A DNA stretch of 38,469 nucleotides from Lachnospiraceae bacterium (GTDB taxonomy: Bacteria > Bacillota > Clostridia > Lachnospirales > Lachnospiraceae), in contig BLMD01000279.1 of the NCBI GenBank assembly GCA_011959925.1, positions 1-38,469 on the forward strand. The letters run 5' to 3'. Positions 6,675-13,920 of the stretch are shown here, piece by piece. How positions within the stretch are numbered: position 1 is the stretch's first letter; every line of letters starts with the position of its first letter. The position numbers were made by a program, and so were the translations under genes. The notes below the pieces were generated by a model. It was not told the origin of the DNA. It made no database searches and worked only from the letters and a program-made list of their open reading frames with translations.

Positions 6675-7643
6675 ATGAAAGTACAGTATTGGGGATGGAA
6701 ATTGGTAGTTTTCGTAATTTTATCTGTCATACTTTGCGTTGTATATTTCCGGGTAGAGGTAAAGGCAGAGGATGTGGCGGTTTCAACCGTCCGGATTATG
6801 ATCGGTGAGGGAACAGAGGCGAGGCATCATATGGGACTTGCAATGGATGCGGTTTCAGATGAGTTCCGTTTTGAAGTAAAGGGCTATGAAGTAAAAAGCA
6901 GTGCGTATGCTTCCAGTAATCCGGACGTATTTACGATTCAAAATACCAGCGAGGGCAGATGCAGGGTACAGGCAGTTTCACAGGGTACGGGATATGTCAC
7001 GCTTACAATTCGTACCAAAGACGGAAAGAAACTGACAGAACGTATATTTGTGTCAGTATATGAGACAATTTCTGCCTGTGATGCTGTGACAAAAAGAAGG
7101 GCGGATGTCTACAGAGGGGCATCCGATCATGCAGACGTGGAAAATAACGATAAAAAAGGCGAACTTGAAAAAGGGGAGACGATCACTTTGATCGCAATAT
7201 GCGACGATTATTTTCGGTTTGCCAGAAAAGAAGAGAATATAGAGCCGGACGGATATTATACCGGTTTTGTCAAGATGACAGATGTGACGGTTCCCGTGAC
7301 ATCGCTTATGGTGGAAGAAGAGCTGTTTTTTGATCTTGGGGAAGAGGAGGCGTTAGATGTGGAAGTGGAACCGGAACTTGCGCCGGAGCCGGAATTTTTG
7401 TATGACAGCAGTAGTCCGGAGATTGCCGTAATTGATGAAAAGGGATTCATCCAAACAAAACGGGCAGGAATTACAGTAAATACCGTTTCCACTGCGGACG
7501 GCCTGCATAAAGCGAAATGTACCGTATATGTGTACAGCTCAGGTGGAGCCGCGTGGGAGGATCCCGGTAAAGAAGAAGGCAGTACAGGGAACACTACGAT
7601 ACAGGAAAGCTCTAAAAAGCCAAAAAATAAATTTGATTTTTAG
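6675..7643 (+). CDS. Secreted Ig-like (BIG2-type) protein, amino-terminal part of the interrupted gene
   Basis: 322 residues if translation ends at the amber codon. Residues 1-31 form a signal peptide (MKVQYWGWK, then a hydrophobic core, cleavage near VKAEDV). Two segments look like bacterial Ig-like group 2 domains: one near 32-130 (ASSNPDVFTIQ...VSQGTGYVTLTIRTKDGK) and one near 220-300 (YDSSSPEIAVIDEKGFIQTKRAGITVN). A segment between them around an ELEKGET motif may be a small beta-barrel. The end is a polar linker rich in Gly, Ser and Lys. The ATG at 6675 is preferred over 6663 because GGAGG at 6665-6669 is correctly spaced for it and the signal peptide starts there. Alone it would be a secreted protein without a catalytic domain or wall anchor. 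Confidence 0.75.
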   Translation: MKVQYWGWKLVVFVILSVILCVVYFRVEVKAEDVAVSTVRIMIGEGTEARHHMGLAMDAVSDEFRFEVKGYEVKSSAYASSNPDVFTIQNTSEGRCRVQAVSQGTGYVTLTIRTKDGKKLTERIFVSVYETISACDAVTKRRADVYRGASDHADVENNDKKGELEKGETITLIAICDDYFRFARKEENIEPDGYYTGFVKMTDVTVPVTSLMVEEELFFDLGEEEALDVEVEPELAPEPEFLYDSSSPEIAVIDEKGFIQTKRAGITVNTVSTADGLHKAKCTVYVYSSGGAAWEDPGKEEGSTGNTTIQESSKKPKNKFDF

Positions 7644-7784
7644 GCATACGGCTATACGGATCAAAGTATTCGGCTGACCTGGAAGAAACAGAAAAAGGTA
7701 AAAACATATGAGATCCAGCGCGCTGTAAAAAAGAAAGGGACATATAAGACGATCAAAAAACTGAAATCGGGCAAAAAGAACTAT

Positions 7785-9128
7785 TTGGATAAAAAAGTTA
7801 AGTTTTATAAAAATTACTGGTATCGTCTTGTTGTAGTAAAAAAGAATAAGAAAAAACTGCAAAGTAATCCGGTGAAAGCAAAGACAAAAGACAGTGTAGT
7901 CAATTTGGATTTGCGTGTATCAGGCGTAAAAGAAAACAGTGTGGAGCTGGAATGGAAGAAACAAAAGCATGCGACAGGGTATGTGATTAAAAGACGGAAT
8001 ATTTGGGATCGGGAAAAGGATTTTACGAAATTGGGTAAAGTTGGAAAGAAGAAACTGAAATTTGTAGATAATACAGCAGAGCCAGCAAAGAAATATGAAT
8101 ATCAGGTGATAGTGGAACGGACAAATGGAAAGAAGAAAAGAAGTAACAACGTCGTTGCCAAAACTTTATTTTGGTATGATAACTATGCGAATATCAGTAA
8201 ATTTCAGAAAGACTATCCGTTTGTCTGTACGGATGAAAAGCAGGATATGAATCAGTACAGCGTATTTGGAGATTACTATTCTCCCATTAAATATAGTTAT
8301 GCAAAAGGGACGCTTACGATACACTTATATTGTGAGTTTGTACAGTATATTCCGAAGGGCGGAGACTATGAAAGAAAGAATGTCTATTTATCCAATGATG
8401 AAAAGAATTTAACATATTGTAAAATTTTTCAGGAAGGGGTAAAGGAACGATACGAAATAGCCGTTGCTAATCGGGGAAAACAGGAATATGAATTTCAAAA
8501 TATGAATTTTGACATTAAGATTGTATTTCATGAGAAGTCGGATAAAAATGAAAAATATCATAAGTCACAAATATTTAATGAGGTATTGATCGGAGGGGAA
8601 TGTCCTGTTTTAATAGACGGTGAAAATAAATATGAGTGTCAGTGGTCGATACAGGGAAACCACTGGTTTCATCAACATTCCACAAACAATCAAAATGGTG
8701 AGAGTATTTCCAGAATATATATGCCATTTTTAGATCAGCTTCTCAATAACATTGATGTAAATTGCAGGCATTATAATTATGGAGAATATGCATATCTATC
8801 TGCTCATGAAACGGGACATTCCGTAGGGCTTTTTGATGGATATCCAACAAAAGAGAAGTATGATAGGTTTACTGATAACGAGGAAACCGGCGTACCGGAG
8901 CCCAGACATTTAGGCAGTTATGATAATATTATGGTACAACGTGAATGGGATAAATATCTTGTGCCTAACGATTTGGAAATGATGCTATATGCATATTTAA
9001 TATCGGAAGGTAAAAGTTGGAGATGCCTGCAGAAATATAAAACCAATGAAGATGCTCAAATTGAGATTTCAGACTGTATTTTAAATCATCTTGACCATTA
9101 TAATGATACGGAAGGGAGAGCGTATTAG
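7785..9128 (+). CDS. Fn3-metzincin-like zinc protease, carboxy-terminal part of the interrupted gene
   Basis: 447 residues from the first ATG after the amber codon, but this ATG has no ribosome-binding site, lies inside an Fn3-like domain and would give a protein without a signal peptide, so it is probably not a natural start. An Fn3-like domain runs over about residues 45-125 (KENSVELEWKKQKHATGYVIKR). The remainder, about 130-447, carries HETGHSVGLFD at residues 341-351, matching the metzincin zinc motif HExxHxxGxxH/D with Asp as third ligand as in snapalysin-type proteases, and SYDNIMVQ about 30 residues later as a plausible Met-turn. The substrate is unknown. It is followed two bases later by another secreted-protein gene. 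Confidence 0.6.
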   Translation: MDKKVKFYKNYWYRLVVVKKNKKKLQSNPVKAKTKDSVVNLDLRVSGVKENSVELEWKKQKHATGYVIKRRNIWDREKDFTKLGKVGKKKLKFVDNTAEPAKKYEYQVIVERTNGKKKRSNNVVAKTLFWYDNYANISKFQKDYPFVCTDEKQDMNQYSVFGDYYSPIKYSYAKGTLTIHLYCEFVQYIPKGGDYERKNVYLSNDEKNLTYCKIFQEGVKERYEIAVANRGKQEYEFQNMNFDIKIVFHEKSDKNEKYHKSQIFNEVLIGGECPVLIDGENKYECQWSIQGNHWFHQHSTNNQNGESISRIYMPFLDQLLNNIDVNCRHYNYGEYAYLSAHETGHSVGLFDGYPTKEKYDRFTDNEETGVPEPRHLGSYDNIMVQREWDKYLVPNDLEMMLYAYLISEGKSWRCLQKYKTNEDAQIEISDCILNHLDHYNDTEGRAY

Positions 9129-9130
9129 AT

Positions 9131-10234
9131 ATGAAGAACTATATTTGGCTAAACAGGTATATTGTAGGTATTGTGACAGTTTTTATTATGGCAATCTTAA
9201 TCTTCTGCCATCCCCAGAGAATTCAAGCAGCAAAAAGTCTCCCCATACCGGATGGGCTGGTGGCAGTCAAAAAAACGGAAACGTCTATTCGATTGAAGTG
9301 GAGTGCATGTAAAAATGTGGATGGATATTATATTTATCGATATCATAAAAAGACGGGAAAATACAGAAAAATAAAAACGATAGAAGGAGCGAAAAAGCAC
9401 GTATGGGTAGATAAGAACCGGAAACCAAATAAATTATATCTATATAAAGTAGCTTCTTACAAGAAAAAGAGAAAAAGTAAAAAGTCCTATCAGGTTTCTG
9501 CCATGGCGTATGGAAGAGATGCGAGGACGGTAAATGTGGGTGATATTGAATTTGGCATGGAGGACGAATATAATAAATGCAATCTGGAACTTGGCATATG
9601 TGTTGAGAGAAAAACGCATGCAGATATTGAGGGAGATATACATGTCAAACACTTCGATGCTTCTGTCCTATCAGAAAAACTGATCTGGCGTTCCAGCAAT
9701 CCGGCGCTTGCGTCCGTAGACCAGACGGGAAAAATCGTGACCTATGAAAAAGAGGGAAGCTGTGAGATTACGGCAAGAGCGCATAATGGCGTTACGGGAA
9801 GGATTTATTTAACTGTAGTAAATTATGCAAGACCAAAGGCGTTTCCGGATTATGACGGTAGATTTTCAGATGTAAATCTTTTATTTACTGATTTTAAGGA
9901 AAATGTGTATGATATTGCGACGTATTTTACGATAAAAAGTAAAGAAGGCGTGTATGGAAAGATAAAATTAAGCAGTACGGAAGAAGTAACGGGGTATCCG
10001 GAGCTGGAGAATGTCGAAAGCATTTACACAGATGTAGAGCATATTTTGAAAAACTTCCCTATGGTTATAGAAATAGAATACAGTTACCGGAGGGTAAGTT
10101 TTGTGATTCTCAATAATCCTTCGGGTAATTCCTGGAGACGTGTGAATTATGCCGCGGATGATGATATGTCCGGGTATCCGATCGGAAGAATAGCTCCGCA
10201 TTGGTCGGTTACGACATTTGCAGGGATTGGGTAA
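9131..10234 (+). CDS. Secreted Fn3 and Ig-like domain protein
   Basis: 367 residues. A signal peptide covers about 1-34 (MKNYIWLNRYIVG, hydrophobic stretch, cleavage near IQAAKS). An Fn3-like domain follows at about 40-130 (PDGLVAVKKTETSIRLKWSACKNVDGYYIYRY), very rich in lysine like its upstream neighbour, then an Ig-like BIG2-type segment at about 165-232 (SSNPALASVDQTGKIVTYEKEGSCEITARAHNG). The last 130 residues are unrecognised. No LPXTG or transmembrane anchor is seen. It starts two bases after the protease frame, with GGAAGGGAGAG ahead of the ATG, so it is co-transcribed with it. A role in adhesion or as partner of the protease is only inference. Confidence 0.75.
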   Translation: MKNYIWLNRYIVGIVTVFIMAILIFCHPQRIQAAKSLPIPDGLVAVKKTETSIRLKWSACKNVDGYYIYRYHKKTGKYRKIKTIEGAKKHVWVDKNRKPNKLYLYKVASYKKKRKSKKSYQVSAMAYGRDARTVNVGDIEFGMEDEYNKCNLELGICVERKTHADIEGDIHVKHFDASVLSEKLIWRSSNPALASVDQTGKIVTYEKEGSCEITARAHNGVTGRIYLTVVNYARPKAFPDYDGRFSDVNLLFTDFKENVYDIATYFTIKSKEGVYGKIKLSSTEEVTGYPELENVESIYTDVEHILKNFPMVIEIEYSYRRVSFVILNNPSGNSWRRVNYAADDDMSGYPIGRIAPHWSVTTFAGIG

Positions 10235-10314
10235 GTATGTGTAAGAAACGATCTCCATATTAAAAATGATGGAGACAGGAAACCGGCGGTTCAAATGAAG
10301 CAGTCCTGTCCCGG

Positions 10315-10343
10315 TTGATTTTCAAAAGTCGGCGTAGTATAAT
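10315..10343 (+). promoter_or_regulatory. Sigma-A promoter of the CmpB-family gene
   Basis: TTGATT at 10315-10320 and TATAAT at 10338-10343, spacer 17. Initiation near 10350 would leave only about ten bases before the ATG at 10361, so the GGAGG site would sit at the very 5' end of the message. Confidence 0.7.
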
Positions 10344-10360
10344 GAGTGCCGGAGGCGCTT

Positions 10361-11188
10361 ATGCATTGTACAACGTTATTTATCTGGTTTATATTATATA
10401 GTATCCTGGGGTGGATTTATGAAACAATCTACTGCAGCCTGAAATCTTTAAAATGGGATAACCGCGGAATGCTGATCGGTCCGTATTGTCCGATTTACGG
10501 AGTCGGTGCGGTTTTAGATGTTCTGCTCTGTGGTGGACTGCCCGGTAAGGGCGCCGTATTTTTGGCATGTATGCTGGGATCCGCGGTTTTGGAATACACG
10601 ACGTCTTATGCAACGGAACGTCTGTTTCATGCCGTCTGGTGGGATTACAGCAAGATCCCGTTAAATGTCAACGGGCGGATCTGCTTATCCTGTTCCCTTT
10701 GTTTCGGCGGAGCGGGTATTCTTGTTTTGTATGGGATTCATCCGTATATAAGCCGTTTCACGGATGCAATTCCTCTGTACTGGCAGGAGCCGGTTGCGTT
10801 GTTGTTTATGGCGGTCTTTTCGGCAGACTGCGTGATGACGGCGGATTCTCTGGTGTCTTTAAATGCGAAACTGGAAGCGGCAAGAAATGCAGTCGATCTG
10901 CAGATTTCGGAAAAATACAGTACCTTTATTGAAAATACAAAGCAGAATCTTTCGGATAGCCTGAATTCGATCAAGGAAAAGATTTCTTTGGAAGAGTTTC
11001 GGGAGAAGCGGGTGTATGAAGAATTGAAAAAGATGGCATATTCTATGAATTGGACGCAGATTCGTGCGATCCGGTCGTCCGTATCCTTCCGTCGTGCAAC
11101 TTACAGTGATCTCGGCAATAAGCTGCGGCATACGCTTTCTTTTCATAAGAAACACTGTGGCGAGAAGGATAGGGGAGAGGAAGAATAA
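10361..11188 (+). CDS. CmpB-family integral membrane protein (putative ABC transporter permease)
   Basis: 275 residues. The first 150 hold about five hydrophobic helices and the family-like stretch FILYSILGWIYETIYCSL...NRGMLIGPYCPIYGVGAV, which matches the family annotated as putative ABC transporter permease CmpB (PF06541). The transport role of that family is not established. About residues 165-275 form a cytoplasmic, charged, probably helical tail. I chose ATG 10361 because GGAGG lies five bases upstream; a GTG at 10346 in frame has no such site. No ATPase gene is adjacent. The HD-domain gene follows after 45 bases and is probably co-transcribed. Confidence 0.75.
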   Translation: MHCTTLFIWFILYSILGWIYETIYCSLKSLKWDNRGMLIGPYCPIYGVGAVLDVLLCGGLPGKGAVFLACMLGSAVLEYTTSYATERLFHAVWWDYSKIPLNVNGRICLSCSLCFGGAGILVLYGIHPYISRFTDAIPLYWQEPVALLFMAVFSADCVMTADSLVSLNAKLEAARNAVDLQISEKYSTFIENTKQNLSDSLNSIKEKISLEEFREKRVYEELKKMAYSMNWTQIRAIRSSVSFRRATYSDLGNKLRHTLSFHKKHCGEKDRGEEE

Positions 11189-11233
11189 AAGCTGCTGCGG
11201 CAGGGCTTTGGAAATCGGAAAGGCGGGATAGAT

Positions 11234-11698
11234 ATGAGATTGACAGAGAAAGAAAAATCCGAAATTGAATATTACCTGCAGGGAATGCATCGGACAAAAG
11301 AAGCGGAACTGATGAAACGCTGCGTTCAGCATGGTACGATATCCACCTATGACCATGTGCTGCGTGTGGTACGATTCAGCTTTTACCTCAACCGGCGGTT
11401 TCATCTGAAAGCTTCGGATGCCGAAGTCGTGCGCGGCGCATTTCTTCATGATTTTTACTTATATGACTGGCATCAGAACGCCTATATCGGACGGCTGCAC
11501 GGACTGCATCATCCGGCGATTGCACTGCAGAATGCCATGGAAAGGTATACATTAACGCGTACGGAGCGCAACATTATCGAAAGCCACATGTGGCCGTTGA
11601 CGTTTTTTACGGTTCCCAAATGCAGAGAAGCATTTATCGTATGTATTGCGGATAAAATCTGTTCGTCTTATGAAACAATATTGCGGAGAAAATCATAG
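11234..11698 (+). CDS. HD-domain protein (putative phosphohydrolase)
   Basis: 154 residues. The pattern of metal ligands for an HD domain is visible: His in YDHVLRVVRFSF, then GAFLHDFYLYDW containing the HD pair, His residues in HGLHHPAIALQ and ESHMWPL, and Asp in CIADKICSS. This matches small HD phosphohydrolases found widely in Clostridia. The substrate cannot be told; such proteins range over nucleotides and phosphoesters. The ATG is preceded by AAAGGCGGGA. It follows the membrane gene in what looks like a two-gene unit. Confidence 0.8.
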   Translation: MRLTEKEKSEIEYYLQGMHRTKEAELMKRCVQHGTISTYDHVLRVVRFSFYLNRRFHLKASDAEVVRGAFLHDFYLYDWHQNAYIGRLHGLHHPAIALQNAMERYTLTRTERNIIESHMWPLTFFTVPKCREAFIVCIADKICSSYETILRRKS

Positions 11699-11823
11699 CG
11701 GCTCAGAGGAAAAAAGAGTCTGAATGTTTTCTTTTTAGATGGAACTTGAAATGATCCGCTTTATTTTGGAGAAATCAAAAGAAGGCTGTTATGCCAAAGA
11801 GAGGAAAGAAAATAGGAAAATTT

Positions 11824-11865
11824 CAGCAGAGAGGACATGTTTTTTGCAAACAGTCCTCTCTGCTG
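11824..11865. other. Perfect 13-bp inverted repeat upstream of the GH43 gene
   Basis: Positions 11824-11836 pair exactly with 11853-11865, and the loop contains a second small pairing (TGTTT/AAACA). No U-run follows on the plus strand, while the minus strand continues into AAATTTT. It may be a terminator for the HD gene or a regulatory hairpin. Confidence 0.45.
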
Positions 11866-11899
11866 TGTAAAACAGAACGTACGAAAGGAGTAAAGACAG

Positions 11900-13036
11900 A
11901 TGAAGATAAATTTAAAGGATGAGACATTTCACGGAACTGCAGACGCGCCATGGTACGATACGCAGGGAAAACCGATTCAGGCGCACGGAGGACAGGTTCA
12001 GAGATTTACGGTAGACGGAAGAGAAAAATGGTACTGGATCGGAGAAGATAAAACATACGGCTACCGCCCCTGCGGCGGCATTCATATGTACAGTTCCGAC
12101 GATCTGTTTCATTGGAAGGACGAAGGGATCATTCTGCGGACGATGCAGTCAACGGATGAATTTGAGGATGCATATTTTCAAACATTATACGGCACATGTT
12201 CGTCAGAGGAAAAAGAAAAGATATTCGTTGACCTTGATCAAAACAATTGCGTGATCGAGCGTCCGAAGATGCTGTATAATGAAAAAACAGGAAAGTATGT
12301 GATCTGGTTTCATGCAGACGGCAGGTTTCCCGGCTGCAGGGGGGATTACGATAAGGCAAAAGCTGGCGTTGCCGTCTGCGACAGTCCGACAGGGGCGTTT
12401 CGCCTTCTGGGTACTTATAAATTAAATTATCACGATGACCCAAACGGAGATTACGGGTTTGACGGATGGGAAAACCGGGGATCCGTGCGCGATATGAACC
12501 TGTTTTTGGATACGGATCAAACCGCGTATATCATCTATTCTTCCGAAGGCAACCGGACGACATTTATTTCCAGATTAGATGATACGTATACGGCTCTTGC
12601 CGTTCCGAAAGAGAAGGCGGAAGAGGGCGTGGATTTTACAAGAAATTTTATCGGCGGCTTTCGGGAAGCGCACGCGATGTTTTTGTATCGAAACAAATAT
12701 TATATGATCAATTCCGGCTGTACGGCATGGAGTCCGAATCCCGCCGGGTATGCGGTGGCGGATCACCCGATGGGTCCCTGGAAAGATCTGGGCAATCCCT
12801 GTGTGGACGAGGGAAAGGAAACGACATACGATTCCCAGAGCACATGTGTGATCCCTGTGGACGCCGGCCGGGGACGTTATATTTATATGGGAGACCGCTG
12901 GAGAGAAGACGACCTGGGAAATTCCGGATATATCTGGCTTCCTATCCTCTTTTCACCGGACGGGACGATTATGTTGAAAAAGAGAGAAAATTGGAACTTT
13001 ACAAGGTTTCCTGATAATGCTACAATCATAGGATAG
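11900..13036 (+). CDS. Glycoside hydrolase family 43 (galactan 1,3-beta-galactosidase-like)
   Basis: 378 residues with five-bladed propeller GH43 motifs. The stretches YGYRPCGGIHMYSSDDLFHW, VIERPKMLYNEKTGKYVIW, VRDMNLFLDTDQTAYIIYSS and TTYDSQSTCVIPVD resemble the GH43 subfamilies containing exo-1,3-beta-galactanases rather than xylosidases. Glu256 in the FREAHAMF motif is at the position expected for the general acid. There is no signal peptide, so it would act inside the cell on imported oligosaccharides. No sugar transporter or regulator lies beside it. The ATG follows GAAAGGAG. Substrate assignment is tentative. Confidence 0.8.
   Translation: MKINLKDETFHGTADAPWYDTQGKPIQAHGGQVQRFTVDGREKWYWIGEDKTYGYRPCGGIHMYSSDDLFHWKDEGIILRTMQSTDEFEDAYFQTLYGTCSSEEKEKIFVDLDQNNCVIERPKMLYNEKTGKYVIWFHADGRFPGCRGDYDKAKAGVAVCDSPTGAFRLLGTYKLNYHDDPNGDYGFDGWENRGSVRDMNLFLDTDQTAYIIYSSEGNRTTFISRLDDTYTALAVPKEKAEEGVDFTRNFIGGFREAHAMFLYRNKYYMINSGCTAWSPNPAGYAVADHPMGPWKDLGNPCVDEGKETTYDSQSTCVIPVDAGRGRYIYMGDRWREDDLGNSGYIWLPILFSPDGTIMLKKRENWNFTRFPDNATIIG
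12998..13026 (+). promoter_or_regulatory. Possible promoter of the coiled-coil gene inside the GH43 3' end
   Basis: TTTACA at 12998-13003 and TACAAT at 13021-13026 with a 17-base spacer, overlapping the last codons of the glycosidase gene. Confidence 0.4.
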
Positions 13037-13088
13037 AGGACTAAGCCGGATACAAATAGAGTATGGCGGACTTTGGGAGGAATCATTC

Positions 13089-13778
13089 ATGATAGGAATG
13101 GCACAGAAGTTAAAGGAATTTGCAGACCGCCGGAAAACAAAACGAGAAAGGATAACAGAAGAAGTGGGAAAAGAAGATTTTTTATTAAGCCAGATTGATG
13201 AATTTAGGGAAAAAGCAAGACAGCTCCAGGAGCTGTTATCTTCAAAAGAAAATAAGGTACAGGAGCTGCAGGAAATTGTAGCAGAGCGAGAAGGCAAGGC
13301 AAAGGAGCTTTCGGATATTATCGAAGAACGTCAGGATGCCGCAGACCGTGTAGTTTCCGGAGTAAGCGAACAGATCGACGGTATGGTGGAAAAAGTAGAC
13401 GCCAAATTAAACGAGCTGAATGAAACGTTTGCGGAGCGCCTGGCGGAAAATGCGGACAGCAGTACGGAACAGAACGAGGAAGTCCGTAAATTAATACAGG
13501 AACAGAATGAAGCTTTAGTGAAGACGATCGACGGATTAAACGGACAGTTCGACCGTTTAAAGAACAGCATCAGCGAGAAAGTACATACGGAAAGCGTACA
13601 GTGTTACCGTAATATGCAGGCATTGATCGAGGAGTCTGACAAAAAGCTGGACAAAATAGAAGAGGAAGTGCTGAGCATTGCTTCCTCTCAGACGAAACTG
13701 ACGATCGTGATTATTTTTACCGTATTGAATTTTGCAGGAATTGCGGGAATCATCGCCCGCATGATGGGTCTTATATAA
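13089..13778 (+). CDS. Tail-anchored coiled-coil protein of unknown function
   Basis: 229 residues. About residues 25-200 are a long, charged helical region with heptad-like spacing (LQELLSSKENKVQELQEIVAE and similar), and about 205-226 form one hydrophobic helix at the carboxyl end (LTIVIIFTVLNFAGIAGIIA), so it should be anchored in the membrane by its tail with the coiled coil in the cytoplasm. The first 20 residues are basic. No catalytic motif is seen. GGGAGG precedes the ATG at 13089. The middle resembles repeated segments of chemoreceptor or septum-site helical proteins, but I do not recognise a family. Confidence 0.65.
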   Translation: MIGMAQKLKEFADRRKTKRERITEEVGKEDFLLSQIDEFREKARQLQELLSSKENKVQELQEIVAEREGKAKELSDIIEERQDAADRVVSGVSEQIDGMVEKVDAKLNELNETFAERLAENADSSTEQNEEVRKLIQEQNEALVKTIDGLNGQFDRLKNSISEKVHTESVQCYRNMQALIEESDKKLDKIEEEVLSIASSQTKLTIVIIFTVLNFAGIAGIIARMMGLI

Positions 13779-13830
13779 AATACAGGTAACATTTTTAAGA
13801 TTTTGAATATATATAAGATGTGCAGGATTT

Positions 13831-13876
13831 GGGGTGTCACAAAAAGCGGTAAGAAGCCGGCTTTGTGTGGCAGCCC
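13831..13876. other. Long imperfect hairpin between the coiled-coil gene and ppaC
   Basis: Positions 13831-13847 pair with 13860-13876 over 17 positions with two mismatches and one G-T pair. No U-run follows. It may act as a weak terminator or RNA-stabilising element for the upstream gene. Confidence 0.45.
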
Positions 13877-13920
13877 TATTCATTATATGCAGATTCAGGT
13901 AAGATGGCAGAGGAGAAAGA

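Larger units (their letters stand above)
6675..9128 (+). pseudogene. Secreted Ig-like/Fn3/metzincin protease gene interrupted by an in-frame TAG
   Basis: Reading from the ATG at 6675 through the single TAG at 7641-7643 gives one continuous frame of 817 codons to 9128. The sequence just after the TAG (7644-7784) lacks an ATG and ribosome-binding site but encodes the first half of a fibronectin type III-like domain (QSIRLTWKKQKK...YEIQR), completed after 7785. So the two pieces are one ancestral gene: signal peptide, Ig-like region, two Fn3-like domains, then a metzincin-type domain with HETGHSVGLFD at read-through residue 711 onward. Either the gene is a recent nonsense pseudogene, the stop is read through, or it is a sequencing error. 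No frameshift is needed to join the parts. Confidence 0.75.

Noticed and set aside
7641-7643. Amber codon as pyrrolysine or selenocysteine site
   Set aside because: TAG is not used for selenocysteine, and nothing in the window suggests pyrrolysine genes. The position is in a linker, not a catalytic site. Kept only as a test in the finding.
9091-9312. 73-codon frame overlapping the protease end and the next secreted gene
   Set aside because: Out of frame with both genes, no ribosome-binding site and no motif; a shadow.
10281-10316. AACCGG/CCGGTT hairpin as terminator after the secreted-protein locus
   Set aside because: The six-base arms are separated by more than 20 bases and there is no U-run of note; the region is better explained by the promoter at 10315-10343.
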